64,000 nucleotides of DNA from Bacillus timonensis (GTDB lineage Bacteria > Bacillota > Bacilli > Bacillales > Bacillaceae_L): positions 372,001-436,000 of the forward strand of contig JAIVAN010000003.1 in the NCBI GenBank assembly GCA_020171895.1, given 5' to 3'. The translations under genes and the position numbers were made by a program. The notes under the pieces were generated by a model. The model made no database searches, was not told the DNA's origin, and worked only from the letters and a program-made list of their open reading frames with translations. Positions 28,011-39,827 of this stretch are shown piece after piece (the stretch's first letter is position 1; the number at the start of each line of letters is the position of its first letter).

Positions 28011-31000
28011 ATGGAAGCAGTTACGAGAGAGCAATCAGAAAGATTTCATCTCTTATTACAACAAATTGGCTTAACAGATGACCAGTACGTCTCTTATCTA
28101 GGACAAGGACGAATTGAAAAATTAGTGATTGATAAAGAACGAAAAGCATGGCACTTCTTCTTTATAATAGATTCTATTTTACCATTTGAAATGTACCGTG
28201 TATTTTCAACTCAGCTCATTAGAAAGTTTTCACATATCGCTTCTGTATCCTTCTCAATAAAAGCATCAAAGCAATCTTATTCTGAGAAAGATATTCAAGA
28301 ATATTGGTCTACTTGTCTTCAACAGATAGAAGGTATATCTCCACCATTGCTATCACTATTAAATGACCAATTACCAACGCAACAAGGACTGAAATTACTA
28401 GTGAAAACTAGAAATGAAACAGAATCTATTGCGATTAAGAAAAAGTACTCTGCACTTATTGGTGAAATTTATCAAGACTTTGGATTCCCTAATTTTACAC
28501 TTGAAACTGAAGTAAATAATAATAATGAAGAGTATGAAAAATTCCTTCTACAAAAACAGCAAGAGGACCAACAAAAAGCATTGATGGCTATGACAGAAAT
28601 GCAGAAGAGTGAAAAAGAATCAGAAGTTGAGCACAGTGGACCAGTTACGATTGGTTATACCATTAAAGATGACGAAGAAATTCGAAGTTTAGATTCTATT
28701 CATGATGAAGAACGACGAATTGCTATACAAGGTTATATCTTTGACGCAGAAACTAAGGAGCTCAGGAGTGGGAGAACGCTATTAACCTTTAAAATTACTG
28801 ATTATACAAACTCACTTCTAGTAAAAATGTTTTCAAGGGATAAAGAAGACGTTCACTTGCTACAAGCTATAAAAAAAGGTATGTGGGTTAAAGCAAGAGG
28901 TAGTATCCAAAACGATACATTTGTTCGAGACCTAGTAATGATTGCAAATGACATCAATGAGATTAAGGCAACTGAAAGACAAGATACAGCTAGTGAAGAT
29001 AACAAGCGAGTTGAGTTACATTTACACACACCGATGAGTCAAATGGATGCTGTAACATCTATTAGTTCATTAATAGGACAAGCTAAGAAATGGGGACATA
29101 AAGCTATTGCTGTCACAGACCATGCTGTTGCTCAATCATTTCCTGAAGCATATTCCGCAGGTAAGAAAAATGGAGTAAAAGTCATTTACGGTCTTGAAGC
29201 AAACTTAGTAGATGATGGCGTACCTATTGCTTATAATGAACAGCACAGATTGTTAGCAGAAGAAACATTTATTGTATTTGACGTTGAAACAACAGGTTTA
29301 TCTGCCGTATACGATACAATTATTGAGCTTGCTGCAGTGAAAATAAAAGACGGTCAAATTGTTGACCGATTTGAATCATTTGCTAATCCTCATCATCCAT
29401 TATCAGCAACTACAATCGATTTAACTGGAATTACAGATGACATGGTTAATAATGCTCCTGAAATTGATGATGTACTTCGTGATTTTCACGAGTGGATTGG
29501 TAACGATATTTTAGTGGCACATAACGCGACATTTGATATTGGATTTATTAATGCAGGAAATAAAAAAGCGGGTTTACCTAAGGTAGAAAACCCTGTCATT
29601 GATACGCTTGAATTGGGGCGTTTTCTTTTCCCTGAACTAAAAAATCACCGTTTAAACACATTATGTAAGAAATTTGATATAGAGTTAACGCAACATCATA
29701 GAGCCATATATGATGCTGAAGCAACTGGTTACCTGCTATTAAAAATGTTAAAAGATTCTCTTGAAAAAGGCATTGAATACCACGATCAGCTTAATGATAA
29801 CATGGGGCAAGGTAAAGCATATCAGCGTTCAAGACCATACCATATTACGTTATTAGCAACCAATGAAGTTGGGTTAAAGAACTTATTTAAATTAGTGTCG
29901 ATTTCACATTTAAACTACTTTTATCGAGTACCTAGAATCCCGCGCTCGATTTTACAAAAGCATCGAGAAGGAATTATTGTCGGGTCTGCTTGTGATAAGG
30001 GCGAAATCTTTGAAAGAATGATGCAAAAGGGAATTGAAGAAGTTGAAGAGATTGTGAATTTTTACGATTATTTAGAAGTCCAGCCACCGGCAAATTACAA
30101 TCACTTAATCGAACTGGAACTAGTAAGAAATCAAGTAGATTTAAAAGAGATTCTTACAAAAATTGTGAACGTAGGAGAAAAGCACAACATACCTGTTGTA
30201 GCCACAGGAAATGTTCATTACTTAAATCCAGAGGATCATATTTACAGGAAAATATTAATTCGTTCTCAAAGTGGTGCTAATCCCCTTAATCGTCACACTT
30301 TACCAGAAGTTCATTTCCGAACGACGGATGAAATGTTAGAATGTTTTTCTTTCTTAAGTAAAGAAAAAGCAAATGAGATTGTCGTAACGAATACTCAAAA
30401 AATTGCTGATATGGCTGAAAATGTGAAAGCAATAAAGGACGACCTTTATACACCAAAGATTGAGGGAGCAGATGACGAAGTACGTGAAATGAGTTACAAC
30501 AGGGCTCGGAGTATTTATGGTGAAGAGTTGCCAGAGCTTGTTGAAAAACGGATAGAAAAAGAGTTAAAAAGTATTATTGGACATGGTTTTGCAGTTATTT
30601 ATTTAATCTCCCATAAACTTGTTAAAAAATCTCTGGATGATGGATACCTAGTTGGATCACGTGGATCTGTCGGGTCTTCTTTTGTTGCAACAATGACGGA
30701 AATAACTGAAGTAAACCCATTACCACCGCACTATGTTTGTCCAGATTGTAAACATTCCGAGTTCTTTAACGATGGAAGTGTGGGCTCTGGTTTTGACCTG
30801 CCAGATAAAAACTGCTCGAATTGCGGAGCGAAATATACGAAAGATGGTCATGATATACCATTCGAAACTTTTTTAGGATTTAAAGGTGATAAAGTGCCAG
30901 ATATCGACCTTAACTTTTCTGGAGAATATCAACCTAGAGCACACAACTATACTAAGGTGCTATTTGGCGAAGAGTATGTCTATCGAGCAGGAACAATCGG

Positions 31001-32318
31001 GACAGTTGCGGAAAAAACGGCATATGGATATGTAAAAGGATATGCGGGAGACAACAACTTAGTTTTACGCGGAGCTGAAGTTGATCGGCTAGTTTCTGGC
31101 TGTACAGGTGTGAAAAGAACAACAGGACAACATCCAGGTGGAATAATTGTTGTCCCAGACTATATGGAAATCTATGATTTCTCACCAATTCAATACCCGG
31201 CAGATGATTCGACTTCAGAATGGAAAACAACTCACTTTGATTTCCATTCTATTCATGATAATTTATTAAAACTTGATATTCTAGGACATGATGATCCAAC
31301 TGTAATCAGGATGTTACAAGATTTAAGTGGAATAGATCCTAAGACAATACCGACAGACGACCCAGAAGTGATGAAAATCTTCAGTGGAACTGAATCATTA
31401 GGAGTTACTGAAGAACAAATTATGTGTAAAACTGGTACTCTAGGTATTCCAGAGTTTGGTACTAGATTTGTTCGTCAAATGCTTGAGGATACGAAGCCTA
31501 CAACCTTCTCAGAATTAGTACAAATCTCAGGACTATCACACGGAACGGATGTATGGTTAGGTAATGCACAAGAGCTTATTCACAATAAGACGTGTACATT
31601 AAGTGAAGTAATAGGTTGTCGTGATGATATAATGGTATATCTTATCTACAAAGGACTTGAACCTTCACTAGCATTTAAAATTATGGAATCCGTTCGAAAA
31701 GGAAAAGGATTATCAGATGAATTTATTGAAGAGATGAAAAAGAATGATGTTCCAAACTGGTATATTGACTCTTGCTTGAAAATCAAATACATGTTTCCTA
31801 AAGCACACGCTGCAGCTTATGTGTTAATGGCTGTTAGAATTGCTTATTTTAAAGTTCATCATGCTCTTCTCTACTATGCAGCCTATTTTACAGTCAGAGC
31901 AGATGATTTTGATATTGATGCGATGGTCAGAGGATCAAGTTCAATTAAAGCTAAAATCGAAGAAATTAACGCGAAAGGGTTAGAGGCTTCGACTAAAGAA
32001 AAGAACCTCTTAACCGTTCTTGAACTGTCATTAGAAATGTGTGAGAGAGGTTTTAGCTTTCAAAAGGTCGATTTATATCGTTCGAGTGCAAGTGAGTTTA
32101 TTATTGATGGTAAAACATTAATTCCACCTTTTAACTCAATCCCTGGTTTAGGAACAAATGCTGCTTATAATATTGTTAAAGCAAGAGCAGAAGGGGAGTT
32201 TCTCTCAAAAGAGGACTTACAACAAAGAGGTAAAGTATCTAAAACGATTATTGAATACTTAGACAACCATGGATGTTTACAATCCTTACCAGAGAAGAAT
32301 CAATTGTCGTTGTTTTAA
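28011..32318 (+). CDS. polC: DNA polymerase III, PolC-type alpha subunit
   Basis: PolC is the replicative polymerase of low-GC Gram-positives. Order of domains in the 1435-aa protein: N-terminal domains and OB fold (1-330); PHP start with [16 protein letters not shown] (about 334); inserted 3'-5' exonuclease with FDVETTG (about 422-590); PHP continuation; zinc-binding CPDCKHSEF...CSNCGAKY (about 909-935); catalytic palm with [12 protein letters not shown] (about 962); C-terminal tail ending NQLSLF, a likely clamp-binding motif. The ATG at 28011 follows GCGAGGTGA with 5 nt spacing. All catalytic motifs look intact. Confidence 0.97.
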   Translation: MEAVTREQSERFHLLLQQIGLTDDQYVSYLGQGRIEKLVIDKERKAWHFFFIIDSILPFEMYRVFSTQLIRKFSHIASVSFSIKASKQSYSEKDIQEYWSTCLQQIEGISPPLLSLLNDQLPTQQGLKLLVKTRNETESIAIKKKYSALIGEIYQDFGFPNFTLETEVNNNNEEYEKFLLQKQQEDQQKALMAMTEMQKSEKESEVEHSGPVTIGYTIKDDEEIRSLDSIHDEERRIAIQGYIFDAETKELRSGRTLLTFKITDYTNSLLVKMFSRDKEDVHLLQAIKKGMWVKARGSIQNDTFVRDLVMIANDINEIKATERQDTASEDNKRVELHLHTPMSQMDAVTSISSLIGQAKKWGHKAIAVTDHAVAQSFPEAYSAGKKNGVKVIYGLEANLVDDGVPIAYNEQHRLLAEETFIVFDVETTGLSAVYDTIIELAAVKIKDGQIVDRFESFANPHHPLSATTIDLTGITDDMVNNAPEIDDVLRDFHEWIGNDILVAHNATFDIGFINAGNKKAGLPKVENPVIDTLELGRFLFPELKNHRLNTLCKKFDIELTQHHRAIYDAEATGYLLLKMLKDSLEKGIEYHDQLNDNMGQGKAYQRSRPYHITLLATNEVGLKNLFKLVSISHLNYFYRVPRIPRSILQKHREGIIVGSACDKGEIFERMMQKGIEEVEEIVNFYDYLEVQPPANYNHLIELELVRNQVDLKEILTKIVNVGEKHNIPVVATGNVHYLNPEDHIYRKILIRSQSGANPLNRHTLPEVHFRTTDEMLECFSFLSKEKANEIVVTNTQKIADMAENVKAIKDDLYTPKIEGADDEVREMSYNRARSIYGEELPELVEKRIEKELKSIIGHGFAVIYLISHKLVKKSLDDGYLVGSRGSVGSSFVATMTEITEVNPLPPHYVCPDCKHSEFFNDGSVGSGFDLPDKNCSNCGAKYTKDGHDIPFETFLGFKGDKVPDIDLNFSGEYQPRAHNYTKVLFGEEYVYRAGTIGTVAEKTAYGYVKGYAGDNNLVLRGAEVDRLVSGCTGVKRTTGQHPGGIIVVPDYMEIYDFSPIQYPADDSTSEWKTTHFDFHSIHDNLLKLDILGHDDPTVIRMLQDLSGIDPKTIPTDDPEVMKIFSGTESLGVTEEQIMCKTGTLGIPEFGTRFVRQMLEDTKPTTFSELVQISGLSHGTDVWLGNAQELIHNKTCTLSEVIGCRDDIMVYLIYKGLEPSLAFKIMESVRKGKGLSDEFIEEMKKNDVPNWYIDSCLKIKYMFPKAHAAAYVLMAVRIAYFKVHHALLYYAAYFTVRADDFDIDAMVRGSSSIKAKIEEINAKGLEASTKEKNLLTVLELSLEMCERGFSFQKVDLYRSSASEFIIDGKTLIPPFNSIPGLGTNAAYNIVKARAEGEFLSKEDLQQRGKVSKTIIEYLDNHGCLQSLPEKNQLSLF

Positions 32319-32350
32319 TGAGAGTTGAAAAGGATGTCTTTTCTTTTCGT

Positions 32351-32379
32351 TTGCATAAAAATGGTGGTTATGATATAGT
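32351..32379 (+). promoter_or_regulatory. Candidate SigA promoter for the rimP-nusA-infB operon
   Basis: TTGCAT (32351-32356) and TATAGT (32374-32379) are 17 bp apart, and TGA directly before the -10 box gives an extended -10 (TGnTATAGT). It is one of the best promoter matches in the window. Confidence 0.6.
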
Positions 32380-32410
32380 TTTTATGGAAATGCTATAAAT
32401 AGTAAATGTA

Positions 32411-32434
32411 AAAGAGTGGGGAAACCCACTCTTT
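32411..32434 (+). terminator. Hairpin with GAAA tetraloop in the rimP leader
   Basis: AAAGAGTGGG (32411-32420) and CCCACTCTTT (32425-32434) pair perfectly around GAAA. The sequence after it is CCTATTGG, so the T-run is poor. It could be an inefficient terminator, an RNA stability element or an attenuator about 25 nt into the leader. Confidence 0.5.
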
Positions 32435-32533
32435 CCTATTGGTATGGTGAATATTTCTAAACCTTACATAATCTTTTAAGCAATTGTTGTCATTCATAGT
32501 AATTTATTAGAAGTTTATTCAACATTTTTATTT

Positions 32534-32559
32534 CCCTGCTAATATTAGCAGGGTGTTTT
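32534..32559 (+). terminator. Palindromic hairpin before rimP, possible terminator
   Basis: CCCTGCTAAT (32534-32543) is followed immediately by ATTAGCAGGG (32544-32553) and then TGTTTTA. The 20-bp palindrome would form a tight hairpin and could end polC transcripts or attenuate the promoter upstream. Confidence 0.5.
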
Positions 32560-32627
32560 AAAAAAGAAACAATTGTTCATCATGTCAATGAAAAATTGAA
32601 TCCTTGTCAAATTTAGGGAGGAAAGCC

Positions 32628-33101
32628 ATGAGTAAAAAGGTAACACAAATAGTTGAGGAATTAGTGATACCTATTTTAGATGATCTACAATTGGAATTAG
32701 TAGACATCGAATATGTGAAAGAAGGTAAGAATTGGTTCTTACGTATCTATATTGATTCTGAAAAAGGAATAGATATTGAAGAGTGTGGTACAGTTAGTGA
32801 AAAGTTAAGTGAAAAACTAGACGAAATTGACCCAATTCCATATAACTATTTTTTAGAAGTCTCATCACCAGGTGCAGAGCGACCATTGAAAAAAGATGCT
32901 GATTTCACTAAATCAATTGGAAAGCAAGTATATGTGAAAACCTATGAACCGATTGATGGAGAAAAAGTGTTTGAGGGTGAATTGACTGCTTTTGACGGTG
33001 AGAAAGTAACACTTACTGTTATGATTAAAACTCGAAAAAAAGTTTTTGAAATTCCTTATGAAAAGATTGCAAGTGCAAGACTAGCAGTAATGTTTAATTA
33101 A
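32628..33101 (+). CDS. rimP: Ribosome maturation factor RimP
   Basis: RimP helps 30S subunit maturation. The 157-aa protein has the typical first domain ([41 protein letters not shown]) and C-terminal SH3-like domain. ATG 32628 follows AGGGAGGAAAG with good spacing. An in-frame ATG at 32604 lies before the ribosome site. RimP precedes NusA in most bacteria. Confidence 0.95.
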   Translation: MSKKVTQIVEELVIPILDDLQLELVDIEYVKEGKNWFLRIYIDSEKGIDIEECGTVSEKLSEKLDEIDPIPYNYFLEVSSPGAERPLKKDADFTKSIGKQVYVKTYEPIDGEKVFEGELTAFDGEKVTLTVMIKTRKKVFEIPYEKIASARLAVMFN

Positions 33102-33136
33102 CAAGTGTATAATGGATAAAGGGGGATATAGTACCT

Positions 33137-34264
33137 ATGAGTAGTGAATTATTAGATGCCCTAACAATTCTTGAAAAAGAAAAGGGAATTAGTAAGGATA
33201 TTTTAATTGAAGCTATCGAAGCGGCTTTAATTTCTGCATATAAACGCAATTTTAACCAAGCACAAAATGTAAGGGTTGATCTAAACCTTGCTAATGGTTC
33301 AATGCGAGTATTTGCAAGAAAAGATGTCGTTGAGGAAGTTTATGATTCAAGATTAGAAATTTCAATTGATGAAGCAAGATCCATTAATCCAAACTATCAA
33401 GTTAACGATGTATTAGAAATAGAAGTAACTCCTAAGGATTTTGGTAGAATAGCTGCTCAAACTGCTAAACAAGTTGTTACACAACGTGTTAGAGAAGCTG
33501 AAAGAGGAGTAATCTATTCAGAGTTTATTGATAGAGAAGAAGATATAATGACAGGTATTGTTCAAAGGCTTGATTCAAAGTTTATCTATGTTAGCCTTGG
33601 GAAAATTGAAGCTTTGTTACCGGCAAATGAACAAATGCCAAATGAAAGATACAAACCACATGACCGCATAAAAGTCTACATTACGAAAGTAGAAAAAACA
33701 ACAAAAGGTCCTCAAATCTTCGTATCAAGAACTCACCCAGGTCTACTGAAAAGGTTATTTGAGATTGAAGTACCTGAAATATATGACGGCACTGTTGAAA
33801 TAAGATCTGTTGCAAGAGAAGCGGGAGATCGCTCCAAAATTTCTGTTCATTCTGATAATCAAGAGGTTGATCCAGTCGGCTCATGTGTAGGTCCTAAAGG
33901 ACAACGTGTACAGGCAATCGTAAATGAATTAAAAGGTGAAAAAATTGATATCGTTAAATGGTCAGACGATCCTGTTGTTTTTGTTGCGAATGCTTTAAGT
34001 CCTTCAAAGGTACTTGATGTAATTGTAAACGAGGATGACAAAGCAACAACTGTCGTTGTACCAGATTACCAGTTATCACTTGCAATTGGTAAACGTGGAC
34101 AAAATGCACGACTCGCTGCAAAACTAACTGGATGGAAAATTGATATTAAGAGTGAATCAGAAGCTGAAAAATCAGGTATTTATCCTAGAGAAAATGCACC
34201 TGTCTTACTAGAGGATGAAAATGATGACTTTACATTCGATTTTGATACTGAAGAAGTCGAGTAA
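33137..34264 (+). CDS. nusA: Transcription termination/antitermination factor NusA
   Basis: NusA binds RNA polymerase and modulates pausing, termination and antitermination. The 375-aa protein has the N-terminal RNAP-binding domain, an S1 domain (about 135-200) and two KH domains ([39 protein letters not shown]), and an acidic tail ([16 protein letters not shown]). It lacks the extra C-terminal repeats of E. coli NusA, as in other Firmicutes. Confidence 0.96.
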   Translation: MSSELLDALTILEKEKGISKDILIEAIEAALISAYKRNFNQAQNVRVDLNLANGSMRVFARKDVVEEVYDSRLEISIDEARSINPNYQVNDVLEIEVTPKDFGRIAAQTAKQVVTQRVREAERGVIYSEFIDREEDIMTGIVQRLDSKFIYVSLGKIEALLPANEQMPNERYKPHDRIKVYITKVEKTTKGPQIFVSRTHPGLLKRLFEIEVPEIYDGTVEIRSVAREAGDRSKISVHSDNQEVDPVGSCVGPKGQRVQAIVNELKGEKIDIVKWSDDPVVFVANALSPSKVLDVIVNEDDKATTVVVPDYQLSLAIGKRGQNARLAAKLTGWKIDIKSESEAEKSGIYPRENAPVLLEDENDDFTFDFDTEEVE

Positions 34265-34277
34265 GAGGTGAAGACAG

Positions 34278-34571
34278 ATGGCTAGTCCTAAAAAAGTTCC
34301 ACTGCGTAAATGCGTTGCAACTGGAGAAATGAAACCAAAAAAAGAGTTAGTACGGATTGTACGTTCTAAAGAAGGTGAAGTATCAATCGACCTTACTGGT
34401 AAAAAATCAGGAAGAGGTGCATATCTAACCTTATCTAAAGAATGTATCCTACAAGCGAAAAAGAAGAATATTCTATCAAATCATCTTAAAACATCTATAG
34501 ATTCTACTTTATATGATGAGCTATTAGAGATGATTGAGAAGGAGAACCATTCAACAAATGACAAAAAGTAA
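34278..34571 (+). CDS. ylxR: YlxR family RNA-binding protein (RnpM)
   Basis: This 97-aa basic protein has the DUF448/YlxR motifs [23 protein letters not shown] and [10 protein letters not shown]. In B. subtilis YlxR (renamed RnpM) has been linked to RNase P and to gene expression in the presence of glucose. The 3' end overlaps ylxQ by 14 bp. The nusA-ylxR-ylxQ-infB order is conserved. Confidence 0.93.
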   Translation: MASPKKVPLRKCVATGEMKPKKELVRIVRSKEGEVSIDLTGKKSGRGAYLTLSKECILQAKKKNILSNHLKTSIDSTLYDELLEMIEKENHSTNDKK

Positions 34572-34860
34572 TTGGGTTTCATTGTTAGGTCTTGCAAATC
34601 GAGCAGGAAAAGTTACATCTGGAGAAGAATTAGTAGTTAAAGAAATTAGAAGTGGTCAAGCAAAATTAGTTCTTCTTTCCAATGACGCTTCAATGAACAC
34701 TGCAAAAAAAATTAATGATAAAAGCACTTATTATAAAATACCACTTAAATCGGTTTGTGATCGGTACACTCTCGGTCATGCAATTGGAAAAGATGCTAGG
34801 GTAGTGATTGCAATTACTGATAGTGGATTTGCAAATAAATTGAAGTCTTTGCTCGATTAA
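34558..34860 (+). CDS. ylxQ: L7Ae-family ribosomal protein-like YlxQ
   Basis: This 100-aa member of the L7Ae/L30e/Gadd45 family has [25 protein letters not shown] and [15 protein letters not shown]. Bacterial relatives bind K-turn RNA or sit on the ribosome. The ATG at 34558 is preceded by AAGGAGAA at 11 nt, slightly long spacing, and lies inside ylxR. An in-frame upstream start at 34534 adds residues not typical of the family. Confidence 0.92.
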   Translation: MTKSNWVSLLGLANRAGKVTSGEELVVKEIRSGQAKLVLLSNDASMNTAKKINDKSTYYKIPLKSVCDRYTLGHAIGKDARVVIAITDSGFANKLKSLLD

Positions 34861-34879
34861 TTTATTTGGGGGTGAACGT

Positions 34880-37042
34880 ATGAGTAAAATGAGAGTATAT
34901 GAATATGCTAAGAAACAAAAAATTTCAAGTAAAGAAGTCATTTCAAAGCTAAAAGAAATGGACGTAGAGGTAACAAATCATATGGCAACTATTGACGACG
35001 AGATTGTAGAAAAGTTAGATACAAAATATACAAAAAAAGAGGAAACTAATCCTGCTTCAAAAGCAAAGGTAGTTCCTAGAGCGGTAAAAGAAAGTGAAGA
35101 AGAGTTAGAAACGAAAGAAGTTAAGAAAAAATCTTCAAATAAAGTAAAAGAAGGCAAAAAACAAGAGGTTGAGAGCCAACAAAAGGAGAAGAAAGTTTTC
35201 TCAAATAACAAGAAGAAAAATAAGCAACACTCTAAACCTGCTAATAATCATCAATTTCAATCAGCTCCAAAACAGGCTGAAAAGAAGTTACCAGAAAAAA
35301 TTACATTTATTGGATCTCTTACAGTAAGTGAACTAGCTAAAAAGCTAGGGAAAGAACCTTCAGAGATTATTAAAAAATTATTATTATTAGGTGTTATGGC
35401 TACGATTAATCAGGAACTTGATAAGGATGCAATAGAATTAATCGCAGGTGAATATGGTGTTGAAGTGGAAGAGGAAATCGTATTTGAAGTAACTGAGTTT
35501 GAAGGTTATGACACTGAAGATCAACCGGAAGATTTAGTTGAAAGACCATCTGTTGTAACAATTATGGGTCACGTTGACCACGGTAAAACAACATTGCTTG
35601 ATTCTATTCGTAATACAAAAGTTACTGAGGGCGAAGCTGGGGGAATTACTCAGCATATTGGTGCTTATCAAGTAACAGAGGGAGATAAAAAGATTACCTT
35701 CCTTGATACTCCTGGCCATGCTGCATTTACTACAATGCGTGCTAGAGGAGCTCAAGTAACAGATATTACAATCTTAGTTGTTGCTGCAGATGATGGTGTT
35801 ATGCCTCAGACTGTGGAAGCGATTAATCATGCGAAAGCTGCAGAAGTACCAATTATTGTTGCAGTTAATAAAATGGATAAACCATCAGCAAACCCAGATA
35901 GAGTAATGCAAGAGCTTACTGAACATGGACTTGTTCCTGAAGCATGGGGTGGAGATACAATCTTTGTTCCACTATCTGCTAAAACAGGTGAGGGCATCGA
36001 TACGTTACTTGAAATGATTTTGTTAGTCGGTGAAGTGGAAGAATATAAAGCAAACCCTAATAGAAAAGCTAATGGTACCGTAATTGAAGCTCAACTTGAT
36101 AAAGGAAGGGGTTCTGTTGCGACTCTATTAGTTCAAAATGGTACACTTCGTGTAGGTGACCCTATCGTTGTTGGAAATACGTTTGGACGTGTACGTGCAA
36201 TGGTAAATGATTTAGGACGTAGAGTGAAAGAAGCTGGTCCTTCTACTCCTGTTGAAATCACGGGATTGAATGATGTTCCTCTTGCTGGAGACCAATTCAT
36301 GGTGTTTGCAGATGAGAAAACTGCACGTCAAGTAGGGGAAGCCCGTGCTCAAAAACAACTTGTTGAACAACGTGGTGAAAAAACAAGAGTAAGCCTTGAT
36401 GATCTATTTGAACATATTAAACAAGGTGAAATGAAAGAAATTAACTTAATTGTGAAAGCTGACGTTCAAGGTTCTGTAGAAGCCCTAGCTGCATCACTAC
36501 AGAAAATTGACGTTGAAGGTGTCAAAGTTAAAATTATCCACACAGGTGTAGGTGCAATTACTGAATCAGATATCATCTTAGCTTCTGCTTCTAACGCTAT
36601 CGTGATAGGATTTAACGTTCGACCAGATGTAAATGCAAAACGTACGGCTGAGGCAGAAGAAGTTGATGTTCGTTTACACCGCATTATTTATAAAGTAATT
36701 GAAGAAATTGAGTCAGCAATGCAAGGTATGTTAGACCCTGAATACCAAGAAAAAGTAATTGGTCAAGCAGAAGTTCGTACGACGTTTAAAGTATCAAAAA
36801 TTGGTACAATTGCTGGAAGTTACGTAACTGATGGGAAAATTACTAGGGATAGTGGAATTCGTTTAATTCGTAACGGAGTAGTGATCTTTGAAGGAGAAAT
36901 TGATACGTTAAAACGATTCAAAGATGATGTAAAAGAAGTTGCTCAAAACTACGAGTGTGGTATAACAATTGCTAAATTTAATGATATTAAAGAAGGAGAC
37001 ATAATCGAAGCATTTATTATGGAAGAAATTGATCGTAAATGA
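34880..37042 (+). CDS. infB: Translation initiation factor IF-2
   Basis: IF-2 is the GTPase that positions fMet-tRNA on the 30S subunit. The 720-aa protein has the N-terminal IF2N segment ([24 protein letters not shown], a known family pattern), a long Lys/Glu-rich linker (about 50-140), a second IF2N, then the G domain with [11 protein letters not shown] (G230 onward), DTPGHAAF and NKMDKP, and domains II-IV. Start ATG follows TTTGGGGGTGA. It overlaps ylxP by 4 bp. Confidence 0.97.
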   Translation: MSKMRVYEYAKKQKISSKEVISKLKEMDVEVTNHMATIDDEIVEKLDTKYTKKEETNPASKAKVVPRAVKESEEELETKEVKKKSSNKVKEGKKQEVESQQKEKKVFSNNKKKNKQHSKPANNHQFQSAPKQAEKKLPEKITFIGSLTVSELAKKLGKEPSEIIKKLLLLGVMATINQELDKDAIELIAGEYGVEVEEEIVFEVTEFEGYDTEDQPEDLVERPSVVTIMGHVDHGKTTLLDSIRNTKVTEGEAGGITQHIGAYQVTEGDKKITFLDTPGHAAFTTMRARGAQVTDITILVVAADDGVMPQTVEAINHAKAAEVPIIVAVNKMDKPSANPDRVMQELTEHGLVPEAWGGDTIFVPLSAKTGEGIDTLLEMILLVGEVEEYKANPNRKANGTVIEAQLDKGRGSVATLLVQNGTLRVGDPIVVGNTFGRVRAMVNDLGRRVKEAGPSTPVEITGLNDVPLAGDQFMVFADEKTARQVGEARAQKQLVEQRGEKTRVSLDDLFEHIKQGEMKEINLIVKADVQGSVEALAASLQKIDVEGVKVKIIHTGVGAITESDIILASASNAIVIGFNVRPDVNAKRTAEAEEVDVRLHRIIYKVIEEIESAMQGMLDPEYQEKVIGQAEVRTTFKVSKIGTIAGSYVTDGKITRDSGIRLIRNGVVIFEGEIDTLKRFKDDVKEVAQNYECGITIAKFNDIKEGDIIEAFIMEEIDRK

Positions 37043-37317
37043 TCGGTTATGTTGAATGTGAATGTATTATCTATGATGCAGCATCATTAAAAGATAAAAG
37101 AGCTGTTTTGCAGCGAATACTCACAAGACTAAAACAAAAGTATAATGTTTCAGTTTCTGAAGTTGATCATCAAGACGTGTGGCAACGGACAAAAATTGCG
37201 ATTGTTGCAGTTTCCTCAAACCGAAAAAGCACTGAAATTGAATTAAACCATGCCTTAAAGATGATCGATTCATTTCCTGAAATTGAACGTACGGTAACTG
37301 AATTTGAGTGGCTTTAA
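37039..37317 (+). CDS. ylxP: YlxP family protein (DUF503)
   Basis: This 92-aa protein of the DUF503 family has [35 protein letters not shown], here cited as a family pattern by its ends SLKDKR and DHQDVWQR. Proposed to bind RNA or the ribosome, the function is not settled. It is coupled to infB by ATGA overlap and precedes rbfA. Confidence 0.92.
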   Translation: MIGYVECECIIYDAASLKDKRAVLQRILTRLKQKYNVSVSEVDHQDVWQRTKIAIVAVSSNRKSTEIELNHALKMIDSFPEIERTVTEFEWL

Positions 37318-37332
37318 GATGAGGTGTTAATT

Positions 37333-37686
37333 ATGAGCTTACGATCTAATCGAGTTGGGGAACAAATGAAGAAAGAATTAGGTGACATCCTGGGCCGTAA
37401 ACTAAAAGATCCTAGAATTGGTTTTGTTACTGTAACAGATGTCCAAGTAACTGGAGATTTACAACAAGCGAAGGTTTACATTTCTGTACTTGGTGATGAA
37501 GAACAAAGACAGAACACTTTAAAAGGATTAGCTAAGGCAAAAGGATTTATCCGTTCTGAAATTGGACAGAGAATTCGTTTAAGAAAAACGCCAGAAATTC
37601 TATTCGAATTTGATGAATCTGTCGATTATGGAAATCGAATTGAAACTTTATTACATCAAATTAATAAGGAATCATCAGAAGATTAA
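37333..37686 (+). CDS. rbfA: Ribosome-binding factor A
   Basis: RbfA is a KH-fold factor that assists 16S 5'-end processing and 30S maturation. The 117-aa protein has [32 protein letters not shown] and [22 protein letters not shown] 37333 follows GATGAGGTG by 6 nt; the in-frame GTG at 37324 is inside that site. A hairpin terminator candidate follows. Confidence 0.96.
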   Translation: MSLRSNRVGEQMKKELGDILGRKLKDPRIGFVTVTDVQVTGDLQQAKVYISVLGDEEQRQNTLKGLAKAKGFIRSEIGQRIRLRKTPEILFEFDESVDYGNRIETLLHQINKESSED

Positions 37687-37690
37687 TAAT

Positions 37691-37722
37691 AAAGGATAGA
37701 CTTTTAAGTCTATCCTTTATTC
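37691..37722 (+). terminator. Hairpin after rbfA, weak terminator
   Basis: AAAGGATAGACTT (37691-37703) and AAGTCTATCCTTT (37706-37718) are perfect complements with two T residues between them. The following sequence ATTC is poor in T, though the stem itself ends in TTT. It may partly separate truB from the infB transcript. Confidence 0.5.
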
Positions 37723-37789
37723 AATGTTACTGAAATAAATATTAGCCATTTTTAATGGACATCCTGTATTCCTTAAGGAGTTGTTTAGA

Positions 37790-38722
37790 TTGGAAGGAAT
37801 ATTATTACTTAATAAACCTAAAGGGCTAACGTCACATGATTGTGTATTTAAAGTACGAAAGTTATTAAAAATTAAAAAAATAGGTCATACAGGTACTCTA
37901 GATCCAGATGTAACGGGTGTACTACCATTATGTATAGGTAGGGCGACCAAGGTAGTAGAATACATAACTGGTGCCGAAAAAACTTATGAAGGAGAAGTAA
38001 CCATTGGATTCTCTACAAGTACAGAGGATGCTTCTGGTGACATAATTGAAAAAAAGATTGTTAACAGGGATATTAATCGGAAGGAAGTTCTTTCAATTCT
38101 CCAATCTCTAACTGGGGAAATTACACAAACCCCTCCGATGTATTCCGCTGTCAAGGTAAAAGGTAAAAGGTTATATGAGTACGCAAGACAAGGAATTGAG
38201 ATAGAAAGACCGAGTAGGTTAGTTACCATTAAAGAAATCGTCCTCTTAGATAATCGAGAAATTTTTGATGGAGAAACAATTTCGTTTCGGTTTAGAGTTA
38301 CTTGTAGTAAAGGTACTTACATACGAACGCTTGCAGTCACGATTGGTGAAAAACTAGGTTATCCTGCACATATGTCTGATTTAAAAAGAGTTGCATCAGG
38401 TAACTATCATATTGACGAATGCTATTCTTTTGAAGAAATAGAAGAAATGGTCTTAAATAACACTTTATTAAACAAGCTCTTACCCATCGAAAGTGCTATT
38501 TCTTATTTGCCGAATATTACAATTAATGATACAGTAGCAGAGAAAGTAAAAAATGGGGCTGTATTACCACTACCAGATACAATGATTGGTATTGAGTATA
38601 ACCAACCATTTACCGTTTTTGATTCTGAAGGAACATGTCTTGCTATCTATAAAAGGCATCCGGAAAAACTACATTTAATGAAGCCTGAAAAAATTCTCGT
38701 CAATAATCAAGAATTAACTTAA
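37790..38722 (+). CDS. truB: tRNA pseudouridine(55) synthase TruB
   Basis: TruB makes pseudouridine 55 in the T-arm of tRNAs. The 310-aa protein has LLLNKPKGLTSHDCV, the catalytic D38 in GTLDPDVTGVL and the C-terminal PUA-like domain. I start at TTG 37790, 9 nt after AAGGAG (37775-37780); the TTG at 37781 directly abuts the ribosome site and would add three residues. Confidence 0.94.
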   Translation: MEGILLLNKPKGLTSHDCVFKVRKLLKIKKIGHTGTLDPDVTGVLPLCIGRATKVVEYITGAEKTYEGEVTIGFSTSTEDASGDIIEKKIVNRDINRKEVLSILQSLTGEITQTPPMYSAVKVKGKRLYEYARQGIEIERPSRLVTIKEIVLLDNREIFDGETISFRFRVTCSKGTYIRTLAVTIGEKLGYPAHMSDLKRVASGNYHIDECYSFEEIEEMVLNNTLLNKLLPIESAISYLPNITINDTVAEKVKNGAVLPLPDTMIGIEYNQPFTVFDSEGTCLAIYKRHPEKLHLMKPEKILVNNQELT

Positions 38723-38756
38723 CCGCTTCATCTGCTAAGAAAAAAGGTGAATTAAG

Positions 38757-39722
38757 TTGAAAATCATTAGAATTTCACATCCACATACATTTATTAAAAA
38801 TGAGTTAGCCTATACTGTTTTAGCGATAGGTTATTTCGATGGTGTACATAAAGGCCATCAAAAAGTAATAAACACAGCGAAACAATATGCAATAGAAAAA
38901 GGATATTTGAGTGCGGTTATGTCCTTTGATCCTCACCCTTCTGTTGTCCTAGGAAGAGATACTCAGGAAGTGCAATATATTACACCATTAAAAGATAAAG
39001 CAGAAATTATATCAAAATTAGGAATTGACGTGTTATATGTAGTTGAATTTAATCATGAGTTCGCTAATTTATTACCGCAACAATTTGTTGATTCTTATAT
39101 TATTGATTTAAATGTAAAGCATGTTGTAGCTGGCTTTGATTTCACTTATGGACGACTAGGAAAAGGAAAGATGGAAACGATGCCTTTCCATTCTAGAGGG
39201 GAATTTACATCAACAACTGTTGAAAAACTTACACAAAATGAACAAAAAATAAGCTCAACCTTAATAAGAGGTTTAATTCGAAGTGGAGATGTTGATCAGT
39301 TAACAAACCTTTTAGGACGTTTTTATTCTGTTTCAGGTGTAGTTGTTAATGGTGAGAATCGAGGAAGCAAGATTGGCTTTCCAACTGCAAACATTAGAGT
39401 CAATGATGAATATATTTTACCACCAACTGGTGTATATACAGTTAGAATCAAAGTAAGATCAAAATGGTACAATGGAGTATGTAATATAGGATATAAACCT
39501 ACATTTCATGAAAATCAAAACGAAACTAGCGTCGAGGTTCATATCTTTGAATTTAATGATTCCATTTATGGTGAACTTGTTGAAGTAGAATGGCATCAAC
39601 GTATAAGGGCAGAAAAAAAGTTTGCAAGCATCGAGCAATTAGTCTCTCAAATCACGAAAGATAAAGAGTTTGCCCTTGCTTATTTTGAAAATATCAATGA
39701 AGAGACTTGCTTTTTGTCATAA
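38757..39722 (+). CDS. ribF: Bifunctional riboflavin kinase / FAD synthetase
   Basis: This 321-aa enzyme converts riboflavin to FMN and FAD. The N-terminal nucleotidyltransferase domain has GYFDGVHKGHQ and FDPHPSVVL; the C-terminal kinase domain has NRGSKIGFPTANI and GVYTVRIKV. In B. subtilis the gene is also called ribC. Start TTG at 38757 follows AAAAGGTGA. Truncation is not seen. Confidence 0.96.
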   Translation: MKIIRISHPHTFIKNELAYTVLAIGYFDGVHKGHQKVINTAKQYAIEKGYLSAVMSFDPHPSVVLGRDTQEVQYITPLKDKAEIISKLGIDVLYVVEFNHEFANLLPQQFVDSYIIDLNVKHVVAGFDFTYGRLGKGKMETMPFHSRGEFTSTTVEKLTQNEQKISSTLIRGLIRSGDVDQLTNLLGRFYSVSGVVVNGENRGSKIGFPTANIRVNDEYILPPTGVYTVRIKVRSKWYNGVCNIGYKPTFHENQNETSVEVHIFEFNDSIYGELVEVEWHQRIRAEKKFASIEQLVSQITKDKEFALAYFENINEETCFLS

Positions 39723-39827
39723 AAACATGTATTCTAGTTAACGTATCACATAAGAACCTTTGCTTGGCAATACGAATCACCAACGTTTGCTAGGTAAATG
39801 GGGATAATTGTATAGGAGGTGAAAAGG
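39723..39827 (+). promoter_or_regulatory. rpsO leader region, possible S15 autoregulatory element
   Basis: About 105 bp separate ribF and rpsO. The stretch holds related segments TTTGCTTGGCAA (near 39759) and TTTGCTAGGTAAATGGGG (near 39786) before a strong ribosome site AGGAGGTG. S15 leaders in Bacilli form structures bound by S15, so a similar element is plausible. I could not derive a confident fold and see no clear promoter. Confidence 0.3.

Larger units (their letters stand above)
32319..32627. other. Long non-coding gap and structured leader before rimP
   Basis: This 309-bp stretch has no credible gene. It contains a good SigA promoter (32351-32379), a 10-bp hairpin closed by a GAAA tetraloop (32411-32434) and a 20-bp palindrome (32534-32553) with a short T-run. 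If transcription begins near 32386, the rimP-nusA transcript carries a leader of about 240 nt with two hairpins. Confidence 0.6.
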
